A DNA stretch of 43,580 bases from Mycobacterium sp. PO1 (GCF_017312405.1 NZ_BLTG01000026.1:1-43580); one strand, 5' to 3'; shown: positions 8,606-16,664, counted from the stretch's first letter. A program made the numbers and translations. The notes: generated from the letters alone by a model not told the origin.

Positions 8606-8884
8606 ATGAACTGGACTCGGGCCACCGTCATCGGGGCCTTTGCGGGTGGGACGTTCTGGGCGGTTGCCCTCTACACCCTGCTCGCGTCCGGTGGCGCCAC
8701 TGCGGCGTGGACGGCCGTCGGCCTCGCGGCGGTGGCGCTGCTGGTAGCCGGTGCGCTCCTCTCGAGAACCACGTCGGGCAGCAGCTGGGGAGTTGGGCTG
8801 ATCCTGGCTCCGCTGACAGGGGTGGTGCCGGTAGCGGTGTTCGTCGCGGCCGGGGTGGCGGCAGACGTGGGGACGTCTCTGTGA
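8606..8884 (+). CDS. Small membrane protein, three predicted TM segments
   Basis: This encodes 92 aa from ATG 8606 with a GGAGG ribosome site at 8591-8595. An upstream in-frame ATG at 8567 (105 aa) is possible and has a weaker -10-like CAGGGT directly before it. Hydrophobic stretches occur at about residues 6-28, 30-50 and 62-88 (GLILAPLTGVVPVAVFVAAGVAA). There are no catalytic residues. Its stop overlaps the GTG start of the next gene (GTGA), so the pair is translationally coupled and the products may form a heteromeric membrane complex. I do not recognise the family. Confidence 0.6.
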   Translation: MNWTRATVIGAFAGGTFWAVALYTLLASGGATAAWTAVGLAAVALLVAGALLSRTTSGSSWGVGLILAPLTGVVPVAVFVAAGVAADVGTSL

Positions 8885-9141
8885 CGAGTCGGGCAACCGT
8901 TGTGGGTCCTGGGGTGTTGTTGGCGGGGTTCTTCGTCGGCTTCGCCTCGGTCTCATTGACGTTCGGCGTGTACTGGCCGTTCGCTGCCCTCTTTCCCGCA
9001 CTCGTCGCCGGGGTGGCCGCGATCGTCCCGGTCAAGCGACATCTCGAGTTCGCGAAGGGCGCGCTCATCGCGGCGATGGGCGTCGTGGTCTTCGAGTTCG
9101 TGTTCGTCGTCGTGATGTTCGCGGCGGCTGCGCTGCACTGA
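8881..9141 (+). CDS. Small membrane protein coupled to the preceding gene
   Basis: This encodes 86 aa from GTG 8881, overlapping the previous stop by 4 nt. There are three hydrophobic segments: about 8-30, 34-52 (WPFAALFPALVAGVAAIVP) and 62-86 (ALIAAMGVVVFEFVFVVVMFAAAALH), separated by the basic loop VKRHLEF. It ends 1 nt before the stop of the convergent small membrane gene. No function can be assigned. Its size, topology and paired arrangement mirror the two genes on the other strand immediately to the right. Confidence 0.6.
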   Translation: MTSRATVVGPGVLLAGFFVGFASVSLTFGVYWPFAALFPALVAGVAAIVPVKRHLEFAKGALIAAMGVVVFEFVFVVVMFAAAALH

Positions 9142-9142
9142 G

Positions 9143-9448
9143 TCAGACCAGGCCGAACGCTTGCGCGAGGAAGAAGCCCGGCAGGAACACCACCAATGTG
9201 GCTGGCGCCGCAATCAATCCGATCAGCATCCCCCGGCCGACCTGCGACAGGGTTCCGCTACGCGACGTCAGGATCGCGGCCACCACGACGTCGACGACGA
9301 CGACGAGCAGAGGCACCACGAAGACCGCCAGCGCGATCCACGGCACGGTCAGCCACAGGGCGACTTCGACGATCAGGATGTTGACGAGCGCAGCCACGAA
9401 GGTGGCTGGTCCGTAGCTGACCGGTTGGGGCCGCGCGTCGTTCACCAT
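9143..9448 (-). CDS. Small membrane protein, three TM segments
   Basis: This encodes 101 aa from ATG 9448. The open frame runs further upstream to 9991, but that extension overlaps the neighbouring coding gene and is rejected. Hydrophobic segments lie at about 12-60 (two adjacent spans, PWIALAVFVVPLLVVVVDVVVAAIL is the core of the second) and 75-100 (GMLIGLIAAPATLVVFLPGFF). The C-terminal layout, GxGxLI-APxT-VVxxxxF, resembles the last span of the 8606-8884 protein, so the two pairs may be distant paralogues (inference). It overlaps the upstream gene of its pair by 7 nt. Confidence 0.6.
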   Translation of the reverse strand: MVNDARPQPVSYGPATFVAALVNILIVEVALWLTVPWIALAVFVVPLLVVVVDVVVAAILTSRSGTLSQVGRGMLIGLIAAPATLVVFLPGFFLAQAFGLV

Positions 9449-9762
9449 GGGAGCATCCAGATTCCGTAGAGCGTCGCGCCGACGAGCACGACGACATAGG
9501 ACCCCGCCACGCTCAGGGCCATCCCGCGCGCCCGCGACGACGTCGATCTGATCAAGACAAACGTCGCGACGGCGCAGAGCACGAAGACACCGATGGCACT
9601 TGCTGCGAAAAGTGGCAGAGCCGGACCAGGAAACCATTTCCCGAGCAGCCACGCTGACGCGATCAGGAGCGCGAGGATGAGCTGGGTGACCAGGGGCGCC
9701 GACCATGTCGCCGTCGCCCAGGCACGCTCGTCCAGGCTGCCCGCATTCCCCTGTACTGCCAC
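9442..9762 (-). CDS. Small membrane protein, first gene of a coupled pair
   Basis: This encodes 106 aa from GTG 9762, chosen because GGGAG (complement at 9768-9772) sits 5 nt upstream; the frame is open further up to 9873 but without a better start. Hydrophobic spans occur at about 20-40 (LVTQLILALLIASAWLLG), 46-68 (ALPLFAASAIGVFVLCAVATF) and 80-104 (GMALSVAGSYVVVLVGATLYG). A 12-bp palindrome lies at 9836-9847 upstream. Together with the next gene it forms the mirror image of the plus-strand pair at 8606-9141. The function is unknown. Confidence 0.6.
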   Translation of the reverse strand: MAVQGNAGSLDERAWATATWSAPLVTQLILALLIASAWLLGKWFPGPALPLFAASAIGVFVLCAVATFVLIRSTSSRARGMALSVAGSYVVVLVGATLYGIWMLPW

Positions 9763-9835
9763 AAAGACTCCCTTCAACCCGCGATGGCGACAGTAGCGGG
9801 CTGCTGACCGTCGAAGGTACGAGCATGACCGGAAC

Positions 9836-9847
9836 GACAGGCCTGTC
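9836..9847. promoter_or_regulatory. 12-bp perfect palindrome GACAGGCCTGTC
   Basis: The palindrome lies about 75 bp upstream of the GTG at 9762 and 45 bp before the truncated toxin frame. It could be an operator for the leftward membrane-protein pair. There is no independent support, so confidence is low. Confidence 0.25.
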
Positions 9848-9892
9848 ATGTTCGCCGCCCGGCTCAAATCCATGAGGCGACCCTCCCCGTGA

Positions 9893-10657
9893 GCCGTCGC
9901 CGAGGGCCTGGGCGTCGATGCCCGCGCCTTTCAGGAGACGCGCTCTCCGGAGGTCGAATACATCGTTCGTGACCTCGAGGAGCTGCAACAAGCGACGAGG
10001 TCCGTCCTGGACGGATGTGCTGAGCTAGCCCAGTCGTGCGCCGACTACAAGACGGCGCTCGACGATCTCCGAACAAGCCTGGAAGGGATCCTGGAGGATC
10101 TCGCTGTCGAACTGGCTACCACCGCTGCGGTGGGTGTCGCCGCGTCGTTCGTGTCGTTCGGCGCAGGGGCGGTCGCAGCGACGGCGAAGGCTGCGCATTC
10201 AGTCACCAAGTACGCACGCATCATCGCGGAGGCGGTGAGCGCCTGGAAGATCTCGAAGAACATCAGCAAGGGAGTCAAGAGCGCCCATGACGTTGTCGGT
10301 GTTCGGCACAGACTGCAGCGCATCAAGAACCTGGGACGGAAGCACAAGCCGGAGGAGAAGCCGCCGCGTCCCGAGGTCAAGATCCCCGATACAGCTCCAA
10401 GAGCGATCAACGGCTACACAAAGCACGCCGAGGATCAGATCGCGGGACGCGACGGCGGAATTGGGGTCAATAGACAGGCTCTAGAGAACGCCTTCAATAA
10501 CCCTGTTCGGGACGTCGAACGACTCGTCGACGGCCAAGGACGGGTCAGCTACAACTACTTCGGAGAGGAAGCAACCGTCGTCGTCAACGAACAAGGCAGA
10601 GTGATAACCGGATGGGGCAACAAAGCGAGCGGAACGGGAGGAGCCAGTGGTGGATAG
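9893..10657 (+). CDS. 5'-truncated WXG/LXG-type polymorphic toxin, BECR/CdiA-CT-like C-terminal domain
   Basis: The frame is open from 9893 (in-frame TGA at 9890) to 10657. The first conventional start, GTG 10130, falls in the middle of a conserved-looking segment, so the gene appears to have lost its 5' part. Before 10130 the frame encodes a coiled, Leu/Glu-rich helical region (VEYIVRDLEELQQATRS and DLRTSLEGILEDLAVELATT), followed by an Ala/Val-rich hydrophobic stretch: the usual layout behind the WXG/LXG head of type VII-secreted toxins in actinomycetes. After a basic linker the last ~75 residues read GYTKHAEDQIAGRDGG, NPVRDVERLVD, SYNYFGEEATVVV and GRVITGWG. This is the pattern of BECR-fold/CdiA-CT RNase toxins, with His, Arg and a terminal (V/I)T element. 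The next gene overlaps its 3' end. It may be an orphan cassette that is silent or used by recombination. Confidence 0.6.
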   Translation, partial: AVAEGLGVDARAFQETRSPEVEYIVRDLEELQQATRSVLDGCAELAQSCADYKTALDDLRTSLEGILEDLAVELATTAAVGVAASFVSFGAGAVAATAKAAHSVTKYARIIAEAVSAWKISKNISKGVKSAHDVVGVRHRLQRIKNLGRKHKPEEKPPRPEVKIPDTAPRAINGYTKHAEDQIAGRDGGIGVNRQALENAFNNPVRDVERLVDGQGRVSYNYFGEEATVVVNEQGRVITGWGNKASGTGGASGG

Positions 10658-10913
10658 CAGTTTCGATTTTCTCAGTGACGCCGAATCGGAGATGCTCCGC
10701 GCGATTGTCTCTCGGCGCAAGCCGGCTGTTTACGAGCACCTTCGGCTTGGCACCGCGGTGTCGCGAGCTGACGCCGAAGAGATAGTAAATGCGCTCGGCG
10801 ATGAGCTGACCAACAACCTGGATGACGATTGGGAGCCGACCGAATACGGGCTCGCGGTGAGTGCACTACTCGGGCGATTCAACGCTGCCCGCATTGCCAG
10901 ATGGCCTTCGTAG
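10647..10913 (+). CDS. Probable immunity protein of the adjacent toxin
   Basis: This encodes 88 aa from GTG 10647 (GTG 10650 also possible) with GGGAGGAG just upstream; it overlaps the toxin stop by 11 nt. It is small and acidic (FDFLSDAESEMLRA, NALGDELTNNLDDDWEP), helical, without signal peptide or membrane span. Position, overlap, size and acidity are the usual signs of a cytoplasmic immunity protein that neutralises the basic C-terminal toxin domain encoded immediately upstream. There is no family I can name. An alternative reading is an uncharacterised regulator, which I consider less likely. Confidence 0.6.
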   Translation: MVDSSFDFLSDAESEMLRAIVSRRKPAVYEHLRLGTAVSRADAEEIVNALGDELTNNLDDDWEPTEYGLAVSALLGRFNAARIARWPS

Positions 10914-11059
10914 TCCGATTCGCCGCGAAGCGGGGCTCGTGGGTTGCATTACGACACAAGGCCTGAGCATTTGGATCATGTAGTCGCATAAGGGCGCAAG
11001 CAGGACGGCGTTGTTCACAGTTGAGGAGACCTAAGAATCTACGATCTCGCATTCATTCC

Positions 11060-11422
11060 ATGACAACACGTGATTGGCGACCAATAGCGCCCCACGAGTC
11101 GGCGACGGTGCGGGCCATTGTGTCCGCCCCGAGCATCGCCGACGGCGACCTGCTTCTCCGCGACCTGAAAGGTGCGTTTGTGAGGAACTCGGCAGCCTGG
11201 ATACTCGACGTTAAGGCGATGACATCTGACACACCTGGCGCCGGTATCCCTGACAGACCGTTCCCCCTACGTGCCTTCGTGTCGAACAAGGGTAGCTATC
11301 AAGGCGAAATCATCGTCTGGATTACCGCGGGTCGCGTCTCGGGTTTGGAGATCGCATGGGTGAGTGATGCACCATCCTACGGATGGCCGCAGCCAGAAGA
11401 AATAAATATCGAGGTGCAATGA
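11060..11422 (+). CDS. Hypothetical protein, possible second immunity protein
   Basis: This encodes 120 aa from ATG 11060 (MTTRDWRPIAPH). The frame extends upstream to 11021 without a better start. It has a beta-rich, immunity-like composition ending in GEIIVWITAGRVSGLEIAWVSD and PPSYGW-type aromatic/Pro residues. The segment GxIxVWxxxGxxSxLExxW recurs, from memory, in small proteins next to polymorphic toxins; that is recall and not a search result. The DNA here is noticeably less GC-rich than the chromosome on either side. It directly precedes a gene that starts 1 nt after its stop, so the two are co-translated. No toxin with its own start is visible next to it, which suggests an orphan immunity gene. 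Confidence 0.55.
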   Translation: MTTRDWRPIAPHESATVRAIVSAPSIADGDLLLRDLKGAFVRNSAAWILDVKAMTSDTPGAGIPDRPFPLRAFVSNKGSYQGEIIVWITAGRVSGLEIAWVSDAPSYGWPQPEEINIEVQ

Positions 11423-11881
11423 TTGCCGGACGGTGGATCACCGAATGACTCATCCCCCGGCGTGTTACGTCTATTAGCGGAGGCGATGACAGACTTGCTG
11501 GACTTAGGGCTGAATGGCACAACTGTGAAATCCGTGTTGATCGAGTACACCGTCATAATGCAGATGTCGGACCTGTCGGTGATAGTCATCGAATCGCCCA
11601 TCACGATCAAATCTGATGGCATCGCGTCTTTCTCGCCGGATTCAGATTGCGAGGAAGCTTTCGACCCCGTACGCCGACTGGTGGGCAAATCCATCGAGCA
11701 CAGTGTCGCGGAAGGCCCGGGCGGCCTTCGCGTCGGCTTCACCGATGGGACCTGCCTGCACGTCCACCCCGACGAAGCATACGAAGCGTGGACGGTTTCT
11801 CGGCCGGACGGCAGGCTGTTTGTCTGTTTACCCGGTGGAGAAATTGCACGCTGGAATGCGTCACCGCACCCGCACTCGTGA
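11423..11881 (+). CDS. DUF6188-like hypothetical protein
   Basis: This encodes 152 aa from TTG 11423, directly abutting the previous stop (TGA 11420-11422), with GAGGTG at 11411-11416 as ribosome site; ATG 11486 would be a shorter start. The C-terminal ~60 residues follow a pattern I associate with DUF6188: VGKSIEHSVAEG, VGFTDGTCLHVHPDEAYEAW, RLFVCLPGGEIARW. Such proteins are small, cytoplasmic, beta-rich and frequent near toxin-immunity genes in actinomycetes, but their role is not known to me. The N-terminal half is more AT-rich and hydrophobic (LSVIVIESPITI). It is convergent with the NERD-helicase gene, 48 bp apart. Confidence 0.55.
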   Translation: MPDGGSPNDSSPGVLRLLAEAMTDLLDLGLNGTTVKSVLIEYTVIMQMSDLSVIVIESPITIKSDGIASFSPDSDCEEAFDPVRRLVGKSIEHSVAEGPGGLRVGFTDGTCLHVHPDEAYEAWTVSRPDGRLFVCLPGGEIARWNASPHPHS

Positions 11882-11929
11882 CCCTCGATTGCGGCGGGAT
11901 CCGGCTATTCGTGTCCGCGTGAGCAGCGA

Positions 11930-13585
11930 CTAAACCCGGATGTTCAGCCGCCGAGCCAGATCCGGCCCCCCGACCTCCCGGATGAACTCCGGATCGCCGC
12001 AGACGACGAGTTGGTCGCGGGCCCGCGACAGCCCGACGTAAAGCCGTTCCCGCGAGCGGTCGAACGCCGACTCCTCGTTGACGACGAGCACGACCGCGCG
12101 CCGCTCCAGACCCTTGAACCCGAGGACGTGGCCGTAGAACACCTGCTCGGCGTCCCAGAAGCTGTCCCAGTAAGCAGAGCTGCCGGCGGCCTGGCGTTCG
12201 CGCTGTTCGGGATGTCGGCTGCCGGTGGTCAGCAGCGCGACGTCCTCCGGGCGCCACCCATCGTCGAGGAGGCGCTCGACTTCGTCGTCGCCGACATTCA
12301 TCGCGGCCTCGCGTGGGCAGGCGACGTACCGCACCGCGGGTCCCTCGCCGCCGAGGAAGCGCATCGGATGATCGACCAACGGCTGGAACGCGTTGGCGAT
12401 CTGGCGGGTGTTGCGCAGGTTGTGGTCGAGGATCAGCGGCACCAGGGGTACCGGCGGCGAGCCATACCGATTGAACACCCGCTGCCCCTCGTCGGTGAAC
12501 ACGTAGATCGCGCCGGTCTCCTCGTCGGCCAACGCGGCCAGCAGCGGATCCCACCACGCGTCGGCGAAGTCCTGCGCTTCGTCGACGACGATCGCGTCGA
12601 AGCGGTGTCCCGGCTCCAAACCCGCTGCCAGATCGGCCATCTGGGCGGGCAGGTCATGCTCCCAGAACTGCACCGTCGCATCGGTTCGCAGCGACTCGTC
12701 AGGTCCTTCCGGCGCACCCCATTTCTTGCCGAGGTCGTGGAACTCCCCCACGTAGGCGGGTTGCTGACGACGGTTCCAGGTTGCGGTGATGCGCTCGAGG
12801 TAGGACGCCAGGCCGTGCGAGTAGCAGACCAGCGCCACCCGCTTGCCGTCGCGGGTGAGCCTGCGGGCCTGCTCCATCGCCAGGAACGTCTTGCCGCTGC
12901 CGGCGCCGCCGCGGATCTCGACGCGGTTGAGCAGCTTGATCGCATCGAGGATGACCGACTGATGCTCGGTGAGAATGTCTGCGGCGTCCTCGTTTTCGAG
13001 GGCGCGGGCGACGACGCTGCGCTGCGGCAGACCGCGACCGCTCAGCGCGTCGGCCAGCTGCTCGATGCCGTCGCGTGTCAGCAGGGGCCGGTCCAGTTCC
13101 TGGCCGAGCAAGACCTGGCGCAGCTTGGCGACGATGTCGGGCAGCTCGGCGCGGTCGATCACCTTCCAGCGCGGGCAATCCGGCAGCGCGAAATCGTCGG
13201 CGAGGTCAGTGTTGGGCAGCACGACGACGTGGTCCCAGCGCAACCGGCCCTGGCTCCAGCGCGGGTCCTTCTCGACGAAGTCGCGCAGCGCGTAGCAGGC
13301 CTCGCGGGCCTGCCGGACCGGGTCCATCTTGTGCTCGTGGCCCCGGCGCTTGATCCACCACGTCTCGCCGTCGTGCCACACCTCGCCGCCCTTGACCTCC
13401 ACGCAGACGATGCCCGCGCCCTCGATCGCGACGAAGAAGTCGACCTCGTGGTCCTTGAGGTGGTCGGTGACGCGCTTGCCGGGGATGACGAGGTCACCGG
13501 GTTCGAGCTGGTCGATCAGCGCCTGCCACACCTTGCGCTCGGCGCCGTTGGCCAGCCGCGGCGTCTCGGCGACAGTGATGGTCAT
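11930..13585 (-). CDS. NERD nuclease-related domain/UvrD-like SF1 helicase
   Basis: This encodes 551 aa from ATG 13585, preceded by GGAGGGGAGGAC; the frame is open far upstream to 15358, overlapping the divergent gene, and that part is rejected. Residues about 10-110 are a NERD domain: HEVDFFVAIEGAGIVCVEVKGG supplies the restriction-nuclease-like D49 and E63-x-K65. Residues about 205-551 form a superfamily 1 helicase core: Walker A GGAGSGKT at 226-233, IVVDEAQDFAD (Walker B/motif II), FTDEGQRVF (motif III), LDHNLRNTRQIANAF (motif IV) and LYVGLSRARDQLVV (motif VI). Such single-chain NERD-helicases probably act on broken, recombining or foreign DNA. It is divergent from the SEC-C gene, with a palindromic repeat between them. 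Confidence 0.9.
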   Translation of the reverse strand: MTITVAETPRLANGAERKVWQALIDQLEPGDLVIPGKRVTDHLKDHEVDFFVAIEGAGIVCVEVKGGEVWHDGETWWIKRRGHEHKMDPVRQAREACYALRDFVEKDPRWSQGRLRWDHVVVLPNTDLADDFALPDCPRWKVIDRAELPDIVAKLRQVLLGQELDRPLLTRDGIEQLADALSGRGLPQRSVVARALENEDAADILTEHQSVILDAIKLLNRVEIRGGAGSGKTFLAMEQARRLTRDGKRVALVCYSHGLASYLERITATWNRRQQPAYVGEFHDLGKKWGAPEGPDESLRTDATVQFWEHDLPAQMADLAAGLEPGHRFDAIVVDEAQDFADAWWDPLLAALADEETGAIYVFTDEGQRVFNRYGSPPVPLVPLILDHNLRNTRQIANAFQPLVDHPMRFLGGEGPAVRYVACPREAAMNVGDDEVERLLDDGWRPEDVALLTTGSRHPEQRERQAAGSSAYWDSFWDAEQVFYGHVLGFKGLERRAVVLVVNEESAFDRSRERLYVGLSRARDQLVVCGDPEFIREVGGPDLARRLNIRV

Positions 13586-13640
13586 CCGACGTCCTCCCCT
13601 CCGTCCCTGGGATGGTATCGGCAAGCATGGACATCCCGGC

Positions 13641-13697
13641 CACTGCAGCCACGGCGGCAGAATCGCCGGAAATCCCGCCGCCAGCGCAGCCTGAACG
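13641..13697. repeat. Dispersed ~60-bp palindromic repeat, copy 1
   Basis: This 57-bp stretch aligns without gaps to 20032-20088 with 45 identical positions, counted by hand. Shared blocks are ACTGCAGCCACGGCGG at the left and CTGAACG at the right. Both copies are intergenic. This copy lies in the 141-bp divergent region between the NERD-helicase and the SEC-C gene, ending 17 bp before the latter's -10 box; it therefore cannot simply be a transcription terminator. Confidence 0.6.
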
Positions 13698-13713
13698 CCG
13701 GAACCGACGCGCG

Positions 13714-13719
13714 TAGGGT
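13714..13719 (+). promoter_or_regulatory. -10 box TAGGGT of the SEC-C gene (leaderless)
   Basis: TAGGGT lies 7 nt before GTG 13727, the spacing expected if transcription starts at the start codon. The same hexamer and spacing occur before the F420 oxidoreductase gene at 1559-1564. Confidence 0.5.
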
Positions 13720-13726
13720 GCCAACC

Positions 13727-16258
13727 GTGGCAGATGACGACGTCACCGACGTAGCGCGGATCCTCATCGAGGATGGCCCGCTGAGCAAAGACGACATCGT
13801 CGCGCGACTGCAGGCCGAGGGCGTCCCAGACGCCGTGAAGGTCGCGACCGCGGGGCTCGCCGAAACGGACCACCCGGTAGTGGATTTGAACGACGGGCGC
13901 TGGGTGTGGCAGCCATACGTGGTCCTCGGCCGGATACTCACCCACCGCGTGGACGCCGAAGAGGTCACCGCCGACGCACTCGTCGTCGACCCGGACCTGG
14001 ATCCCATTACTGGGTTGTGCCACCACAGCCGTTTTCAGCGCCTCGCCGACGGTTCGGCCGTGAGCCTGGCGATGCCCGGCTGGGACGACGATCTCCTGCT
14101 CGAGCGGGGTATCTCCCCCGAGTCCGTCCCTGAGTCGGGCGTGCTTCTCTTGAAGCCTGGGACCCTGCGTGCGCTGAAAATCGCCGACGGGGATCTGGTC
14201 GGCGTGCGGCTCTCCGCTGCCGGCGTGTCGCTGGAACGCGTCGAGACGACGCGGCCGGCGACCGACGTGGGCGCGACGCTGGCGGAGTCCCTGCCCGCCG
14301 ACGAGCCGTCGTTCCTGGGCTCCACGGTCTTGGAACTCTGTGTCGCGAACCCGTTGCTGTTCACCGAGCCGATGCCCCCGCTGACCGACATTGTCGAAAG
14401 TCAAGGCCTGGTGCGCCGCTACGGCATGGTGGCACGGCCCGACTTCGATTTCGATCAATGGCGCTTCGAGCGCGACTGCGACCGGCTGGCCCTGCGCCAT
14501 GACATCGAGCCCGACGATGCACTGGCGCTGCGGACCCTCATGACGATCTACGACCAGATGTCGGACATGCTGACCCAGCTCGTGGAAGTTCCCGATGAAC
14601 CTGTCGAGGACGACGCGCCCACCGCGGATGACAGCGGTTACGGCGACTTGATCGCCGAGTTCGGTGCAGCACTGGCCGAGCCGCTGCTCGCCGAGCTGTT
14701 CCGCAACGAGACCGTGGGTCACGGGGGATCTCCCGCCGCGTTGGGGTTGTTCGCCGAGACACTCGAGCCACAGGTGCCGCGCAGCGCACGGGTGGCGTTG
14801 CGGTGGTTGCGCGCCGTCGCGCTGGAGCTCACCGGCCAGATCGAGGAGGCCGAGCAGGAGTACCTGGCCGCCGAGTCGATGGACACCGAATGGCCGCTGA
14901 CGTTGTTCGACCTGGCCCGGTTCGCCTCGGACCGCGGTGACGCCGAGCGGGCGTTGGCTCTGTTGCGCCGGGCCGGCACCGAGCCGGATCATCCCTTGAC
15001 ACAGCTTCTCGAACAACACCGCCCCGCCCCGCGAGATGACCTCGGACGCAACGACACCTGCTGGTGCGGTTCGGGACGAAAGTACAAGAAATGCCACCTG
15101 GGCCGTGAACAGCTGCCGCTGGCCGATCGCGTGGGTTGGCTGTATTTCAAAGCGTGCCAATATGTTTTCGTGACGCCGTGGCGTGAGCTGTTCATAGACG
15201 TCGCCGACGTGCGGGACGCCTACTTGGGCGAGGACGACGAACTTCCGGAAGATCCCCTCTTCATCGACGCGGTCCTGTTCGAAGGCGGCGCGTTCGCGGA
15301 CTTCCTGGCCACCCGCGGTGTGCTGCTGCCCGACGACGAGCGGCTGCTCGCCGAGCAATGGCAGTTGTCACCACGCTCGTTGTTCGAGGTGCAGGAGGTG
15401 GAGTCCGGGCGTCGGGTCCAGGTGCGCGACGTCCGCACCGGCGATGTGTACGACGTCCACGAGCGGACCGCCAGCCGACAGCTGCGGCCCGGGCAGCTGA
15501 TCTGCACCCGGGTGGCACCGGCACCAGAAACCTATGAATTCTTCGGCGGGATAGAGCCTGTCGCGCTTCACGAGCGCGACCAGCTGATCGACGTGCTCGA
15601 CTCCGACCCCGACCCGGTGGACCTGGTTGAATTCTTGAGCCGTCGCTTCGCCCCGCCGACGATGGTCAACACCGAGGGTGATCTGCTGACGCTCTGCGAA
15701 GCGACCGTGCGTGTCAACGCCGATATCGAACCCCTGCTCGACAACGCGTACGACCGGGTCGAGGAGGACACCCCGGCGTGGCTTGACCACGTCATGACCC
15801 ACGGGAACAGCCACATCAGCGCCACGCTGACCCTCGATGGGGACAGGCTTGCCGTGCAGACCAACAGCGAGCGGCGGATGGACCGCGTGCTCGCGGCGAT
15901 CGCAGATCTCGACCCGTCGATGACTGTGCTCGACGATGTCCGCCGGCCGCTGAGCGACACCGCGGACGTCGCCGAACTGGCGAGCACCATGCCCGGCTCG
16001 GCGCCGTCCGGGGTCGATCGTGACGATCCGGCCGTCGTCGCGGCAATGGACGAGGCCATCCGCCGGTACGAGGCGGCGTGGCTCGACGAGCCCATACCGG
16101 CGCTGGACGGCTACACCCCGCGGCAGGCGGCTGACGACCCGACCCGGCGCGGCGACCTGATCGCCCTGCTCGACACCTTCCCGGTTCTGGAGGGCGCCGT
16201 CGGGATGGACGCGGAGCGGCTGCGCGCCGCGTTGGGGCTGGCGGAGCCGGGTCCATGA
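13727..16258 (+). CDS. Large SEC-C zinc-motif protein, conserved hypothetical
   Basis: This encodes 843 aa from GTG 13727, chosen because TAGGGT lies 7 nt upstream (leaderless). The open frame reaches back to 12011, but that part is the antisense of the NERD-helicase. The N-terminal ~60 residues look like a winged-helix (DVARILIEDGPLSKDDIVARLQAEGV). Residues about 260-430 are acidic and TPR-like (LRWLRAVALELTGQIEEAEQEYLAAESM, FASDRGDAERALALLRRAG). A SEC-C motif follows at about 440-458 (RNDTCWCGSGRKYKKCH), the SecA-type zinc-binding site that mediates protein contacts. The C-terminal ~380 residues are unassigned. SEC-C/TPR proteins are often adaptors. It shares a divergent promoter region with the NERD-helicase, and the two may be functionally linked. 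Confidence 0.8.
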   Translation: MADDDVTDVARILIEDGPLSKDDIVARLQAEGVPDAVKVATAGLAETDHPVVDLNDGRWVWQPYVVLGRILTHRVDAEEVTADALVVDPDLDPITGLCHHSRFQRLADGSAVSLAMPGWDDDLLLERGISPESVPESGVLLLKPGTLRALKIADGDLVGVRLSAAGVSLERVETTRPATDVGATLAESLPADEPSFLGSTVLELCVANPLLFTEPMPPLTDIVESQGLVRRYGMVARPDFDFDQWRFERDCDRLALRHDIEPDDALALRTLMTIYDQMSDMLTQLVEVPDEPVEDDAPTADDSGYGDLIAEFGAALAEPLLAELFRNETVGHGGSPAALGLFAETLEPQVPRSARVALRWLRAVALELTGQIEEAEQEYLAAESMDTEWPLTLFDLARFASDRGDAERALALLRRAGTEPDHPLTQLLEQHRPAPRDDLGRNDTCWCGSGRKYKKCHLGREQLPLADRVGWLYFKACQYVFVTPWRELFIDVADVRDAYLGEDDELPEDPLFIDAVLFEGGAFADFLATRGVLLPDDERLLAEQWQLSPRSLFEVQEVESGRRVQVRDVRTGDVYDVHERTASRQLRPGQLICTRVAPAPETYEFFGGIEPVALHERDQLIDVLDSDPDPVDLVEFLSRRFAPPTMVNTEGDLLTLCEATVRVNADIEPLLDNAYDRVEEDTPAWLDHVMTHGNSHISATLTLDGDRLAVQTNSERRMDRVLAAIADLDPSMTVLDDVRRPLSDTADVAELASTMPGSAPSGVDRDDPAVVAAMDEAIRRYEAAWLDEPIPALDGYTPRQAADDPTRRGDLIALLDTFPVLEGAVGMDAERLRAALGLAEPGP

Positions 16259-16271
16259 CAGCCTCGTGATG

Positions 16272-16664
16272 TCACGGCGATTTGTCGGCTGCGAAGTCCT
16301 GGAGTGCCCGGGCGAGTTCGACGAGCTCCAGATCCCGTTGGGTGGCCACGGAATTCATGAAGTCCTCGGCGTGATCGATATCGAAATCGGGCGGGAGTTC
16401 GATGCCGTTGATGAACAGGAACGTCCACGCCGCGGCCCATGCTGTTCGCTTGTTTCCGTCGACCAGCGCGTGGTTGCGGGCGAGTGACTGCAGAAGCGCA
16501 GCAGCCTTGGTGAACAGATCGGGGTAGGCGTCGAGCCCGAACGCGGTCGCCTGCGGCCGTGCCACGGCAGCGTCGAGCAATCCGTAGTCGGCGACACGCA
16601 CCTCGATGCCCACGGCCGCGGCTCCGGCCATCAGAACGTCTTCCCGATCGAGGTACTCGGTCAC
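16272..16664 (-). CDS. doc: Doc family toxin (Fic/DOC fold)
   Basis: This encodes 130 aa, the usual Doc length, from GTG 16664. The family motif is HALVDGNKR at residues 65-73, corresponding to HxFx(D/N)(A/G)NKR; the Lys/Arg and the Asn/Gly loop position nucleotide. Doc toxins phosphorylate elongation factor Tu and stop translation. The region [26 protein letters not shown] followed by [12 protein letters not shown] matches chromosomal Doc proteins of actinobacteria. The second position of the motif is Ala rather than the usual aromatic or Pro. It overlaps the antitoxin stop by GTGA and is convergent with the SEC-C gene, only 13 bp apart. Confidence 0.92.
   Translation of the reverse strand: MTEYLDREDVLMAGAAAVGIEVRVADYGLLDAAVARPQATAFGLDAYPDLFTKAAALLQSLARNHALVDGNKRTAWAAAWTFLFINGIELPPDFDIDHAEDFMNSVATQRDLELVELARALQDFAADKSP

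Noticed and set aside
12011..13726. Plus-strand open frame running into the SEC-C gene, apparently giving a 1415-aa protein
   Set aside because: This part is antisense to the NERD-helicase, whose motifs are clear; a -10 box and GTG at 13727 give a better start.
13586..15358. Minus-strand open frame extending the NERD-helicase upstream to 1142 aa
   Set aside because: It overlaps the SEC-C gene and has no domain; ATG 13585 has a strong ribosome site.
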